Program-made: the position numbers and the translations under genes | The notes under the pieces: generated by a model | Databases searched by the model: none | Seen by the model: the letters and a program-made list of their open reading frames with translations, nothing else | What the model was told of the DNA's origin: nothing | In this document: positions 33,301-43,636 of the stretch, in pieces | Layout of the letters: each line of letters starts with the position of its first letter | Numbering within the stretch: position 1 is the stretch's first letter | Virus record (IMG/VR): IMGVR_UViG_3300044640_000597 | Span: 1 to 64,000 of that record | DNA length: 64,000 nt | Source of the DNA: a virus | Reading direction: 5' to 3' (one strand)

Positions 33301-36300
33301 CAACCTGAATGGTTGTATCATCTGTACCTGTATCCTCATTCATGAAGTCACTACCTGCAAGACTGTTAAGAATTGCTTCTTCGTCTCCAGGCTCTCCTTC
33401 CATGTTGAGGTCTAGTTCTTCTGCTGAAGATACTTCAGTAGCTCCTTCACTCTGTCCTTGACCTCCTTGTTCCTCATTAGATCCCGTAGGTTCTTGGGCA
33501 TTTTGTACATCTTGATCAATTGAATCTGATTTTCTAGCTTCATCTAGTTGTTGTAGTTTAGTTATTTGATCTTGAATAAGTCCCTGCTCTGTTTTGGCAA
33601 GTCTAAGATTCTCTATATATCTTTTTATCAGGTTAGCAGCTGTAGGATTAGTCTCTGCCTCAGCTTGAAAGTGCTTCAATAATCTCTCATATCTTTTTAT
33701 TGTGGATTCTAAAGTGTCGAAATTTGCTTTAAGCTTTCCAATTTCACTAGCAAAGTCAACTCCTTCCTGTCTATTTACTTCTCCAGGCTTAGCATTAGGA
33801 TCTCCCTCAGTAGGTATCTTCTCTAGCTCCCGATACATCCTTTGAATCTCTTCTAGCTTCTTGGTATACTCTTCATGTAGCTCTCTAGCATCAATATAGT
33901 TTTGTAACTTATAGAGAGCTGTAAATTTTATATTACTTCTTTTGTAAGCTTGCTCTAGAATTGTTCTAACTTGTGAGAGCCCATCAAGAAACTTCTGGAG
34001 TTCTTTAGCAGCAATCATGTATATCTGAGGAGTAGGCTCTATTCCCTCTAGATCAATTCTATTATCTAAAATTTCCTTCCCCTTCTTTAATACATTAAGG
34101 ATATCAGCAGCTCTACTTTCACTTTCTTCTAGACTAAGATTTATTGTATCAGCTGTTGCTTCAGCTACATACCCAATCATCATTATCTCTGCAAGCTCAT
34201 CTACTAACTGAGGATTATCTTCAGCCTTAAACTTGACAACTTGCCCAGCTTCATTAGTAAGAGTAATAGATACTACGGGTACTTTTCCATCAGGTGTAAG
34301 CTGAGTCATGTCTGCCTGAATAGCATCCATAATGTTTACCTTATTATTTTTATAAGGTATACCATTTACTATAAGGTTTCTGTTATCACTTGTAGTAACT
34401 CTGATGTTATTGACATAAGTCTTCCCGTTAGGAGTGTTAGTATCAGAGCCCTTCATGTTATTGATAGATGCTTCAGCATCTGCCTTAGCCTTCTTCTGCT
34501 CTTCAGTAGGAGTACTGTTAACTCTAGCTTCTTTATCAGCTGTTGTCTCTCCTGCTCTGTCTGCTATAACTCGTAATAGAGCTGCAGCTTTTTGTGGATC
34601 TGCATCTTTAATCTCATCGATGCCTGCTATCAAATCTTTTAAATGTGCATCAGTAAGTATGTTAAAGTTCTCTGCATACTTATCTTCTACTTCCTTAAGC
34701 TCTTGATACTTCTTCAAAAGCTTTTCACGTAACTCAGGACTTAGAGAGTCATTGTTTATGAAGTGCTCAAGATCCAAAGTTGATCTAGCTTCATCTATTG
34801 TTACAGATGCTTCTTTGTTATCGTTTGTAATCTTGGCTTCTGCTTGAGCACTCTGTCTAGCAAGCATTTCGATATCCCTTCTCTCTGGGGATGTAACCAG
34901 TTCTTCAAATGCAGCAATAGATTCCTCTCTCATTTGAAGTCCAGTAAACAAGTTCTGCAACTCGTTATTAAACTTCATTTTATCTATAGGGTTAAGAGTG
35001 TCAGCATACCTGATGGCTTTCTCCATCCTGCTGATCATCTTATTATCATCATCATCTTCCTTTTTCTTTCTCTGTCCTTCAGGAGATTGCTCTTCAGCTT
35101 TAGCTTTAGCCTTTGCCTCTTCTGATGCAGTATCACTAAGTGTAGTACTTACTACAGATCTTGGGAATTGAATCTCTCCTGTTGGGGACACAGTAATCTT
35201 ATTCTTTTTTACAAGAGCAAGAAGGTCGTCTTTATTAATATTAGCAAAAGAGTCTGGTCCTTCTGGGGAAAGTCTTCTGAGCTCATCTATACTTTTATTG
35301 ATTTCCTCATCTCGAGTATCAATGCTAACCATATGACCCATAAGAATATTCTTAAGTCTCTGGTTATATAGTCTGTGTGTAGCATCAGCCTGCTTTCTTT
35401 CTTTACCCTGCAGCAGACCTGGTAATCCTGATTTGTTAGGATTAACTTGCTGTACAATATCATCTAAGTCTTTACTTAATTTAGATGCTTTTTTGTATTC
35501 TTCTCTGAGGTCTTGAATTACCTGCACATGGCTCTTACCTCCACTTTGCTCAGAGAATGTACTCTTTAGTGTTCCATCCTGTGTCTTTGTAGTATCATAG
35601 CCAGTACGTTTCATGAACTCTTCTTCTGACATCTTTTCAAGATCGTCGAATTCTTCAAGTCCAAGATCCTCTGCATCTAATCTCTGCAGTTTGTTTGCTC
35701 TTTGAGCAATCAACTGTTTTCTTAATTCATTAGCAAGTTTATAGTTACCAACGTCATTAGCAGCTGCAATTGCTGCCCCAGTACGTAGTATCTCCTGATT
35801 CATTTCTGCATCTGCAGCTAGATTCATGAATGTAGGACTGTTCTTAATAGCTAATAACTGTTCAGTATTAGCTGCCATGTTCTTTCTCTTAGAAGCTTCT
35901 GCCCCGAACGTAGTACTAGTAGCCCCCATACCACCACCAATGAGTGCTCCTAGAAGCATGCTTTCCATACCATCAGCACTTCCAAAGGTTTCACTCATCC
36001 CCTTACTGAAAGCTTGTATAAAGTCTCCACTTCCAGTATCAAACTTATTCTTAAAGTACTCACCTGCCCCAACACCAATTGCATACTGTGCTCCTTCCTG
36101 GAATGATTCATTAAGAGCATTCTTGTATATCGGACTGGTAAACTTATTAACCTTTTGAAGAGTTTTGCCAAATGCTGTATTAGGGGTTTTAAGAATGTAC
36201 TTACCTTCTTTCTTAACTATATCTTCTGTGAGATCCTCCCCAATTTTAAATCCTGCAAGTTTCTTTGATCCACCGATCATGCTCGCAAACGTGAACAAGT

Positions 36301-37342
36301 TTGTAGGCATGAGTATCCCCATATTAAGAGCAAACGTAGAATTCTCTACAGCCCTTGCACTGCTTAGGATTGCTTCCCTTTCTTCAGAAGTCATGTCCTG
36401 TTGAACAGACTTACCAGGATTATCTTCCTCCCACTCGTCAAATTTCTCTTGTATGAATTGCTTTGACTTCTCTCTAGCTTCCACAGATGACTCAGCAAGA
36501 GACATCATAGCTCCTACTTCAAGGTGTTTAACAGCATTAAGACCCCTAGCTATTTTAGCAGTTCTAGAAACATCATCAGCCAGCTTAGTTCCAGTCTTAA
36601 TCATCTTAGAAGCTTCATATATCTTCTTAAGCTTTTCACCTGTTGTTGCTACTTTAGCTACTGATGCTGCCTCCCCCATAGTGGCAATACCTTTGCCAGC
36701 TGCACCTATTCCCTTTGCTATCAGTCCCTCTCCACCAGTTAGCCACACAGTTGCAAGAGAACCTAATGAATATCCTAATCCATTAGCAAACTTATCAGTC
36801 CAGAAGTTAGCTGTCCCTAAAGATGCAAGGACACTACGGTCTGGATCCATTTCTTTCTGAGTGTAGTAGTGTGGAAGGTTTTCAGCCATCCACTCATTCA
36901 TCTCATCTACCGATCTACCTACAGCATTGTCTGCATATGTACCACCAGTAGCTAGAGATGCTAAGCCAGATACTACCCCAATGGTATTCTCTGCAATAGC
37001 ACCACCCATTGTGGTTCCCATTTTGAGAAGTCCTCTGCCTATCTTCTCTCCAACACCTTGGTTCTTTGCACGGATCTCATTCCAGTCTTCACCAAATGGA
37101 TTATAGCCTATATCATAGTTAGCATAATTTGCAAGAGAATCGCTATATCTATTAGTAACATTTATTGTACTAGAGGCCTGCTCCAGTCCAGACATAAATT
37201 TGTCTGGGGCAACTTTATATTCTAGAGGCTTCCCAGCATTAATCTGAGCTTGCTTGATATAAGGATTATCAGAATCTACAGCTTCTTTAGTAAGACCTGA
37301 GTTTTTAGCAATCTGTGCTAGGTATGGGTTTTCTTCAGCCAT
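30308..37342 (-). CDS. Giant virion protein with C-terminal RecB-like nuclease, 2344 aa
   Basis: The N-terminal 250 residues contain Gly/Ala-rich, membrane-seeking segments (about 95-240, e.g. GLGYSLGSLATVWLTGG). The middle is a very long charged helical region with an acidic low-complexity stretch near 1350. Residues about 2060-2160 are a PD-(D/E)XK domain of the RecB/Cas4 type: VIATEMIVY, GKFDILV (Asp2102), YIYDIKTGS (Asp2121, Lys2123) and QLSMYAYSL. A Lys/Ala/Thr-rich linker and short C-terminal domain follow. It adjoins the polymerase gene, so it is probably co-ejected cargo. Confidence 0.88.
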   Translation of the reverse strand: MAEENPYLAQIAKNSGLTKEAVDSDNPYIKQAQINAGKPLEYKVAPDKFMSGLEQASSTINVTNRYSDSLANYANYDIGYNPFGEDWNEIRAKNQGVGEKIGRGLLKMGTTMGGAIAENTIGVVSGLASLATGGTYADNAVGRSVDEMNEWMAENLPHYYTQKEMDPDRSVLASLGTANFWTDKFANGLGYSLGSLATVWLTGGEGLIAKGIGAAGKGIATMGEAASVAKVATTGEKLKKIYEASKMIKTGTKLADDVSRTAKIARGLNAVKHLEVGAMMSLAESSVEAREKSKQFIQEKFDEWEEDNPGKSVQQDMTSEEREAILSSARAVENSTFALNMGILMPTNLFTFASMIGGSKKLAGFKIGEDLTEDIVKKEGKYILKTPNTAFGKTLQKVNKFTSPIYKNALNESFQEGAQYAIGVGAGEYFKNKFDTGSGDFIQAFSKGMSETFGSADGMESMLLGALIGGGMGATSTTFGAEASKRKNMAANTEQLLAIKNSPTFMNLAADAEMNQEILRTGAAIAAANDVGNYKLANELRKQLIAQRANKLQRLDAEDLGLEEFDDLEKMSEEEFMKRTGYDTTKTQDGTLKSTFSEQSGGKSHVQVIQDLREEYKKASKLSKDLDDIVQQVNPNKSGLPGLLQGKERKQADATHRLYNQRLKNILMGHMVSIDTRDEEINKSIDELRRLSPEGPDSFANINKDDLLALVKKNKITVSPTGEIQFPRSVVSTTLSDTASEEAKAKAKAEEQSPEGQRKKKEDDDDNKMISRMEKAIRYADTLNPIDKMKFNNELQNLFTGLQMREESIAAFEELVTSPERRDIEMLARQSAQAEAKITNDNKEASVTIDEARSTLDLEHFINNDSLSPELREKLLKKYQELKEVEDKYAENFNILTDAHLKDLIAGIDEIKDADPQKAAALLRVIADRAGETTADKEARVNSTPTEEQKKAKADAEASINNMKGSDTNTPNGKTYVNNIRVTTSDNRNLIVNGIPYKNNKVNIMDAIQADMTQLTPDGKVPVVSITLTNEAGQVVKFKAEDNPQLVDELAEIMMIGYVAEATADTINLSLEESESRAADILNVLKKGKEILDNRIDLEGIEPTPQIYMIAAKELQKFLDGLSQVRTILEQAYKRSNIKFTALYKLQNYIDARELHEEYTKKLEEIQRMYRELEKIPTEGDPNAKPGEVNRQEGVDFASEIGKLKANFDTLESTIKRYERLLKHFQAEAETNPTAANLIKRYIENLRLAKTEQGLIQDQITKLQQLDEARKSDSIDQDVQNAQEPTGSNEEQGGQGQSEGATEVSSAEELDLNMEGEPGDEEAILNSLAGSDFMNEDTGTDDTTIQVDYQAAEEEEEEEYEDEDSFTPETPKETVEEEKANTAEYAGEIDARLVKNEYRTTDNFDNVIVSSDGTPLINEDYYGNGIPKGQPGSKLGIKQLDSNGDLIKIFPELLSSSLLSPNDTEIFFDVRTDTKFWNENKDGIPAGDHWKTVPIFVAIKQANGKYKRVGLLESFNPNKETEFNQSRKDIYENFLKGKRVTSTIAGKRYNTENIANAVTVDGEPFFYNPFKDGAMPTLMISSIERESGLPRFQLALVGDNITEKDVIPTITSYDSELGKVAMLVRTPIGGFRHLFLTTKRITKGGLEAAKLAILQGRSGMLNELIGFNKVAKAAVNLEKTDMLFSDALERTDVNGDTTITNVYTFYHPQAESYIRISSAELAKALSNQTFEFSFVKAEIGEKGGVDFNPDPDKKGLYKIKEVYNGVVDAFEKAVLQRRHQVSAANLQSNQAFESPYIDPETGKGKMYNSYTEYLADPNAIPDIDSDGQSHTGILGSDMFLNQDGSPYFDVGITYGPLLVEGKPLYDNNSTASPQSAKAKLDPKEFEESDEHSNDDDDQEQVDENLFDTMMGDTIEETPQDETTGSTTSFEDLAKSRGTKTQEKKEEDEFEEPKVAEMDEEDRGLNDPLVNRLIDIKENEFKGMFEDPATKEETHYKIQPKGETEPKKFQRITSISSEPFNGTKEVKQASSRAGNTVHDIVESVLMGKTDYTRGDKMSRVAFLELINQIGDIRRLIKSKGETVIATEMIVYTDSYGDYAGKFDILVKRKDKQGVGPQYYIYDIKTGSEGGLANYEKGYTDPQTKKVSKSKRDQHGTQLSMYAYSLVGVGKLKPANIAGASVLYLPIRYNTEGYIEKVSGMAEKKFTLSYNIKELLKGEVSFELKKTVSSSDPSINNAGKKKASTKATTKSAAPKGKEVDKEEKGVKKQGKVTKESLASDLLNAGESKGGPAAGVDKQLADLKKSITKSGGMDDTMFIQIVKDTFGITLTEEESDKLQNNVLEGIC

Positions 37343-37362
37343 GCGTTGGTTCTATTCTAAAT

Positions 37363-39660
37363 TTAAAAGCCTGTTACAAGTCCACTACCAATAAGTCCTT
37401 TAATAGCAGGTTCATCTAAGTTATGTTTTGTAGCTGTACCTTTTTCTTTATCAGTTTTTAGGTAAGGAGTACCATCTGGATACGTGATTGAAATATACGG
37501 AGAGTCGTCCCCTCTACTATAGATATTAACCAACACTCTCTCCCCATTAATTTTAATAGTCTCTAGAGTTCTAGCTATTCCAGGTTGCATTGATCTTTGT
37601 TGCATAACTAGAGTACCAAATCTTACTTCAGGATTATTGATAGCGGCATTCAATCCTTCATTCTTAATTTGATTTCCATCGTATACAGCAGTCATTACTG
37701 TTGCCGTATCTCCTTCACCTTTAACTAGATTGAGCTTCCATGAATTGTTTCCTACTCTCCAACCAGACTCTTTAATTTTATATCCTGCTAGTTCTGGAGA
37801 GTTTCCATTAAGTTGTTTAACAGTACCATCTGGCATCATGACTGTTACAATTTCTTCTGGCATCACTGGTCTTCCATCTTTACCACCAAAGAAATCTTTT
37901 ACTGCATTAGTAGTTGCAATATCTGTCTTCTTACCCATACCAGTCTCAATCAATCCCATATTGTATGCAGCAGACTCTTTAATCTCTGCATATTTAGTAT
38001 TGACTTTAGTTTCGAGCTTTTCTCTAAATACTTCTGCAACATTAGTTGTCCCTCTTTGATACTGAGTAACAGGCCTGTCATATGCCATATTAATCTCTGC
38101 ACCTCTGTAGTCTGTGGGGGCATTTACTCCTGCATCTCCATATGCACTTACGTATTGTGCAAGAGCTCCTTGACCATATTGCTTATCAAAAGCTGATTGG
38201 AAATTCATATAATCCTGATCACCCGTGTTGTCAAATATTCTTTGGATTTCTGTATAGAGATCTCCAGTAGTATAGCTAGGGAACATAGCTTTAACTACTC
38301 CTGTTATTTTACTATCAACAGCATCAAGATCGGCCATGCTTACAGCTGAGTCAGCAGCTTCTTTAAGTTGGCTTTGTACTCTAGACTTTTCATTAACAAG
38401 AGTATTAAGTGTCATGTTCAGATTACTCTTAACCTCATCAGAGTATTCTGGATGGTCTGCTAATTCTTTAGTAAGGTTTGCAATCTTTTCATCAGTTGTA
38501 GCAAGATACTGCATCTTACTCTTATGGTCAATACCAGATACATCCATATCAGCTCTAACCATATCGTAGTTATAAAGTGCAACCATTGATGATGCTCCAC
38601 CTCCACCACTACCACTTCCATCTCCTCCAGCACCAGTAATTCCAGACTCTTCCTTGTAAGTGAAGAGACCAGCTTTCTTCATTGCATATTCTTCTACTGG
38701 GCTAAGTATCTCTGATCTATAACTTTCTCTCATCAAATCACTAGCAAGTGCTGGGTCTTTCATAGCAGCATCTATCTTAGCACTAGCATCTGTAAGAGCA
38801 GTTATAGCAGTTTGGTATTGAGCTTTCTTTGCCTCATCAGTTTCTAATCCAGCTTGAGTTTTTAACTCAGCCATCCTATCTTGATACTGCTGTTTTTGAG
38901 CTGCAAGAATTACAGGGGTCTGCCCACTCTTATCAGCTTCATAAGTTTTCATATCTGCCATCTGAGTAAGATAAGCAGCTACATCAGGCTCTTGAATTAC
39001 AGCATTGTATACCTGCATTACATCTGCTTCTGGTATCTCTTCTGTATATTCCCCTACTTTACGTTTGTATGTTCCGTTCTCATCTGTAACTACACTACCC
39101 TCTTCATAGCCTCTCTTCTTCATTTGAAGAATCTCAAGCCTTTTAGCAACGAGATCCATTATCTTAGGATCTCTAACAATGGTAGGAGCTGTGAACATTG
39201 TTCCACCCTTTACTCTTCCAGTGGCAGGATCTATCTCGTATCCTTTATATCCTTTAGTAATGTAAGATGCAGCTTTGTTGTACTGTTCAGAGTTAATGTC
39301 TCCCTTTTTATACTGCTCATCAATGCTAGTAAGGGCTGCCTGGTATCTTTCGTAGTTTTCTTTTATCGGGGAATAAGCTGTAGCAAACTCCTTAGATGCT
39401 CTATGAACAGCAAAGCCTAGGTTCTCATAGTCCCCTCTTGTAGATAGACTCTCTAGGGTAGTGTTAATCTGCTGTTGAAGCTCGTTCTTTTTTTTAACAT
39501 CGTTCTCAAAAGGAAGAGCAGCTTTCATCTGATCAACAGCTAAAGCTAACTCATCGTTAGCTTTAAAATTTTCTACAAACCTATTACGTAAAGTCTCAGA
39601 TATTTTTACTGATTGAGGATCTACGTAAGTACTTACATATTCATTAAATTTGTACGGCAT
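37363..39660 (-). CDS. Conserved virion cargo-like protein, 765 aa
   Basis: The opening MPYKFNEYVSTYVDPQSVKI is a pattern I recall from crAss-like virion proteins encoded beside the giant proteins. The N-terminal half is coiled-coil rich. A Gly/Ser linker (about residues 340-360) separates it from a more mixed C-terminal half. There is no signal peptide or catalytic motif. It is likely packaged with the polymerase and large neighbours. Cargo role is inference from gene order. Confidence 0.8.
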   Translation of the reverse strand: MPYKFNEYVSTYVDPQSVKISETLRNRFVENFKANDELALAVDQMKAALPFENDVKKKNELQQQINTTLESLSTRGDYENLGFAVHRASKEFATAYSPIKENYERYQAALTSIDEQYKKGDINSEQYNKAASYITKGYKGYEIDPATGRVKGGTMFTAPTIVRDPKIMDLVAKRLEILQMKKRGYEEGSVVTDENGTYKRKVGEYTEEIPEADVMQVYNAVIQEPDVAAYLTQMADMKTYEADKSGQTPVILAAQKQQYQDRMAELKTQAGLETDEAKKAQYQTAITALTDASAKIDAAMKDPALASDLMRESYRSEILSPVEEYAMKKAGLFTYKEESGITGAGGDGSGSGGGGASSMVALYNYDMVRADMDVSGIDHKSKMQYLATTDEKIANLTKELADHPEYSDEVKSNLNMTLNTLVNEKSRVQSQLKEAADSAVSMADLDAVDSKITGVVKAMFPSYTTGDLYTEIQRIFDNTGDQDYMNFQSAFDKQYGQGALAQYVSAYGDAGVNAPTDYRGAEINMAYDRPVTQYQRGTTNVAEVFREKLETKVNTKYAEIKESAAYNMGLIETGMGKKTDIATTNAVKDFFGGKDGRPVMPEEIVTVMMPDGTVKQLNGNSPELAGYKIKESGWRVGNNSWKLNLVKGEGDTATVMTAVYDGNQIKNEGLNAAINNPEVRFGTLVMQQRSMQPGIARTLETIKINGERVLVNIYSRGDDSPYISITYPDGTPYLKTDKEKGTATKHNLDEPAIKGLIGSGLVTGF

Positions 39661-39665
39661 ACCTA

Positions 39666-42600
39666 CTAGATATTAAATGTTTTTTTACCTTTTGACAATT
39701 GACCTAAACGAGAAGTATACTTTCTAGTTGCTCTAAGTCCTCCAGTTTTTTTAGCAGTACCTATATACTGATTATACTGCTCAGCTGCATAGTCCTTAAG
39801 TTCTTTATCTGTTTTACCATAGAACTGAGAGTCTTTGTCTTTAGCTTGTTTCTTCAAGTCTTCGTAATACTGGAATCGTTGGTAAGAACCAGCATCATCC
39901 ATAGCTTTAGCTAATCTCTCCTGAGCCTTATAAGACCTGTCATCTTTATATATGCCAGCTATTCTTCCTGCTGCAGTGTCTAGTGCTCCTACAATTTCTT
40001 CTCTCTTATATCTCTTTTCATCAATCTTTAGCTTAGCTTCTTGTATACCAGTTTCAAGATTAGCTTGGTTAACTGCAAGTTGATTTTGCACATTAGCCAT
40101 GTTAGCTCTTTGAGCCATCTCTGCATTAGCCATAGATGCTTGCATTCCAAGTTTTGCTTCTTCTCCAGCTAACTCTCTGTTAGCTCGTTGTTCCTGGTTG
40201 GCGATATCAAGAGATTGCTGATTTTGTTTTGAGTTAGCAGCTAGCATAGCGGCTATACCTCCAGGACCAGCATTAGTATTTTGAATTGCATTTTTAATAG
40301 CAACTGTATTTCTTTCAGAAGCTGCTCTTTCAGCATTCATATTAACTCTAGGTAAGATAGCACCTTTAACACTGGTGGCTCCAACATTACCTGCTCCTTT
40401 CATTCTCTCAAGCTTACCCTCAGTCTTGTAACCTTTAAATAATGCGTATCCTACAGGAAGAAGTTGACCTAACCCTGCAAGTAGAGCACCATTAATATTT
40501 CTATTTCTTGGGGGTACTACTTTCTTCTCAGTTTTTTTGAGTCCAGTGTCTTTTGTAAGATCAGCTTCTACTGTTTTCTTAGTAGGTAGCAATCCAGCTT
40601 CTTTACTCTTGATTGGCTCAATAGTCTCACGGTATGGGAATGGTCCTTCTGTTCCTGGGTCTACTGCTGTACCATCTGCAGCTGGAGTTACAGTAAATGG
40701 AGTTGGAGTAAATCCAACAGCTTTTTGAGCAGTAGTATCTGGTGCACCTATATTAAACTGCTTGAACATTTGGTTATCTATCGAAGGAGTTTTATTCAAC
40801 CCAATTGTTCTTCCTTCTACATTGATGTAATTAGGATCAGTGTAGAATGGAGGTTGTCTTACCAGTCCAGTTTCTGTTTGTGGTCCAACTTTAACTGGAA
40901 CTGTTGGTTTTGCAGGACCAATGTTGCCAGTGAATCTTCCTACTTCTGTACTAGGTTTAGGTGGCTCCAATCTTAGTGGACCTCTACCAGCCATGCTAGG
41001 TGTAGGGGCGGCTGGTCTTGCAGCTGCTGTATTTGGAGCAGTTGCTGTTCCTGCAAATCCTTCCCAAGCTCCTCCTATGGCACCTACTAATCCACTAGCT
41101 CCACTAGAAATAGCTCTACCGATACCTAATAAGGCATAGTCAATAGGACTCATAGTAGATTCGGCAGTACCAGGTGCTCTCATCTGAGCATTATATTGAG
41201 CTTCAGTTAATGTTCTTCCATCAGCTGTGGTAAACATTTTTTCACCTTTAGACTGTGGAATACTTGCAGGTTTACCATCATCAGGTGCTACCCCAGGTAT
41301 TCCTAATTTACCAGATTGGTAATAAGTCTGCAATCTAGCTTGAGAAGTATCAGCATGCTCATTCCACTTATTAGTTTCCCAAAGCTGCTTTTCATTTGTA
41401 GCAACTTCTACTGCCTTTTGAGCTATCTGTGGATTCTTAGGTCTTAGTACCACAAAGTATCCACTGTCTGCTAGAATTCCATCTTTTAAAGACTTGCTTC
41501 TCTCAGCTACTGTATCAGGAGTATCTGGATTAACATTGTCAGGATCTACGTTACCCCCAATAGCGTAAACTTTATCTCCGTCTATCTTAGTTACAATGTC
41601 TCCATGTGAGAAACCAGAATAAGAATCTTGGCCAAACTTCTGTTTGTTTCCAGATCTGTTGTTTACAATAATGTCTCCAGGTTGAAGTTTTGTACTAGCA
41701 GGATCTAATTCCTCCCAGTCATCTCTACCTTTTAAGCCAGTTGCATATCCAGTATGTGTTGGGCTTTTAGGGAAGTTAGGATCTGCATTACTATATACAT
41801 AGGATATAAATGCCGAACTCCAAGGAGTACTGTCAATGTAGTTTAAAGATTTTGGGGGCAGTTGTTTTTTACCACCTTTTTCATATTCTCTAACCATACC
41901 ACTATTAGTAGTACGTTTGCCAGGAGCTGCAGATTGCTGGCTAGATGGAGCATTAGCAGCAGCTTGATTAACATCTCTAAGTGTTACGTTAGCTGCATCC
42001 ATGTTAGATTGAGCCATAGCTGATTGTTCTGGTCCAGCCATTTTGTATTGATGAATGCCACCGTACTTAGCTATCTGCTCAGGACCTCTATCTTTTTCTC
42101 CTTTTTTATTAGCTACAGCTTCTTGCATTTTAGCAAGATCTTGTATTTGCTTCTGGCTTCCACCAGCTTTTAAAATTTCTTTGTGTCTTCTAGCAAAGGA
42201 CTTACCACCTAGTTTAAGATAAGATGAGAAGAAGTAATCATTTGGCTTACCACCATTCATCATTACTTTATCCATAGTCTCACCACCTTCTACTTCAGTC
42301 TGTGGATCAATCTTAATTCCTCCCTCAGAGTGTTTCTTGCCTACAAACTCTACTGCATCAGAACCTTCGATAGGAACAACTTTCCCCCCTGGAACTCTAA
42401 CTCCACCAGTCTCTGCATAGAAAGAATTGGTAGGCTGCATGTTCATATTGGTTGATGTATTATACCCAAACCCAGTTTGCATACCAGTAAGCCTAGAGTT
42501 AGTAAATGCAGTATTATAATTTCTAGCTGCTTGCTGAGCTTGATCTGCAAGTTTAGCTTTACGTATTCTTTCTTCTTCTGCAAGTCTAGAGTTTTCAGCA

Positions 42601-43625
42601 GCATACTCTTCAGAATACTTCTTCATCTCTTTATTCTCTTTCATACCCTTAACTAGACCTACACCAAATCCTGCTAATCCTCCAGCAATACCACCTACTA
42701 CGTTTCCTACTCCAGGTAAGATAGTACCAGCGGTAGATCCCATCCCAAATCCAGTACCTGCACTTTTAAGTGCATCTCCAAACATATTTTGTCTTCCTTC
42801 TTTTTTATCAAACTTAGTTGGGTCAGTGTCCATCTTTCTTTGTACAAGCATTCCTGCTCCTGTTAATCCCAATCCAATTCCAGCTGAAGCTAAGCCAGAC
42901 ATGTTAGCTGCCATCAATCCAGTATTAGCAGCAGTGCTTGCTCCTGTTGCAGCTGCACTTCCTACACCAGCTCCTACATTAGCCCCTGTGTTAGCAGCTT
43001 GAGGCAATACTACAGCACCTGTATCATCAATCATACTACTAGCTACTCTAGCAGCCTCCATTCCAGACCCTCTAGCTGCTTGTGCGGTTATTGTTGGGGC
43101 TATTCCCTGTGCTACTGTATTTGCTGCACTACCAGAAGCTGCATTTGCCACACTATTTACAGCGGCAAGTCCTCTGACTGCAGGATTATTAGATCCTTGC
43201 TTAACTAGTTGGCTGGCGGCCTCCCCAGTTTCTTTAGCAGCTTTAGCTGCAGCTATTTCTGCCAATTTTTGTTTACCCACACTCAAAGCTTCATCCCCAG
43301 CTGCCTTTGCAAGCTCTTGAGTGTAAGCTTGAGTTTCTTGTTTCTTTGCTTCTTCTGTTTGAGTAATAGCATCTTTCTTAGCTTGCTCTCTTTCTTTAGC
43401 AGCTTGTTCAGCTGCGTTATTAGATACAGTAGCATACTCACCAAACCTATTAGCTTGGTCATAGTAATATCTTCTTTGCTGCTCAGCTTGTTTGGCAAAA
43501 GTCTCACCTGCGTAGTAAGGATTCTCTACTTGATTGTACATAGAGAGATTAGATCCAGCAAACTGATACTTTTTAAGTAGCGGTTTAGGTGCTGATTTAG
43601 ATTTAGTTATGGATTTTTTAGCCAT
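39666..43625 (-). CDS. Virion ejection protein with glycine zipper and CHAP/DUF2272-like domain, 1319 aa
   Basis: N-terminus KKYQFAG (18-24), then Ala-rich helices and a glycine-zipper membrane segment (about 285-325; GVGNVVGGIAGGLAGFGVGL). A phrase I associate with Bacteroidota phage virion proteins follows (HSEGGIKIDP...VEGGE). Residues about 596-700 resemble NlpC/CHAP-type amidases, with PWSSAFISYVY, LQPGDIIV, and SHGDIVTK with His674. The expected catalytic Cys is Ser603, as in DUF2272-like sequences. It probably helps the genome cross the envelope by local wall cleavage and pore formation, which is inference. The stop is a tandem TAGTAG. Confidence 0.85.
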   Translation of the reverse strand: MAKKSITKSKSAPKPLLKKYQFAGSNLSMYNQVENPYYAGETFAKQAEQQRRYYYDQANRFGEYATVSNNAAEQAAKEREQAKKDAITQTEEAKKQETQAYTQELAKAAGDEALSVGKQKLAEIAAAKAAKETGEAASQLVKQGSNNPAVRGLAAVNSVANAASGSAANTVAQGIAPTITAQAARGSGMEAARVASSMIDDTGAVVLPQAANTGANVGAGVGSAAATGASTAANTGLMAANMSGLASAGIGLGLTGAGMLVQRKMDTDPTKFDKKEGRQNMFGDALKSAGTGFGMGSTAGTILPGVGNVVGGIAGGLAGFGVGLVKGMKENKEMKKYSEEYAAENSRLAEEERIRKAKLADQAQQAARNYNTAFTNSRLTGMQTGFGYNTSTNMNMQPTNSFYAETGGVRVPGGKVVPIEGSDAVEFVGKKHSEGGIKIDPQTEVEGGETMDKVMMNGGKPNDYFFSSYLKLGGKSFARRHKEILKAGGSQKQIQDLAKMQEAVANKKGEKDRGPEQIAKYGGIHQYKMAGPEQSAMAQSNMDAANVTLRDVNQAAANAPSSQQSAAPGKRTTNSGMVREYEKGGKKQLPPKSLNYIDSTPWSSAFISYVYSNADPNFPKSPTHTGYATGLKGRDDWEELDPASTKLQPGDIIVNNRSGNKQKFGQDSYSGFSHGDIVTKIDGDKVYAIGGNVDPDNVNPDTPDTVAERSKSLKDGILADSGYFVVLRPKNPQIAQKAVEVATNEKQLWETNKWNEHADTSQARLQTYYQSGKLGIPGVAPDDGKPASIPQSKGEKMFTTADGRTLTEAQYNAQMRAPGTAESTMSPIDYALLGIGRAISSGASGLVGAIGGAWEGFAGTATAPNTAAARPAAPTPSMAGRGPLRLEPPKPSTEVGRFTGNIGPAKPTVPVKVGPQTETGLVRQPPFYTDPNYINVEGRTIGLNKTPSIDNQMFKQFNIGAPDTTAQKAVGFTPTPFTVTPAADGTAVDPGTEGPFPYRETIEPIKSKEAGLLPTKKTVEADLTKDTGLKKTEKKVVPPRNRNINGALLAGLGQLLPVGYALFKGYKTEGKLERMKGAGNVGATSVKGAILPRVNMNAERAASERNTVAIKNAIQNTNAGPGGIAAMLAANSKQNQQSLDIANQEQRANRELAGEEAKLGMQASMANAEMAQRANMANVQNQLAVNQANLETGIQEAKLKIDEKRYKREEIVGALDTAAGRIAGIYKDDRSYKAQERLAKAMDDAGSYQRFQYYEDLKKQAKDKDSQFYGKTDKELKDYAAEQYNQYIGTAKKTGGLRATRKYTSRLGQLSKGKKTFNI

Positions 43626-43636
43626 TTAGTTAAAGG

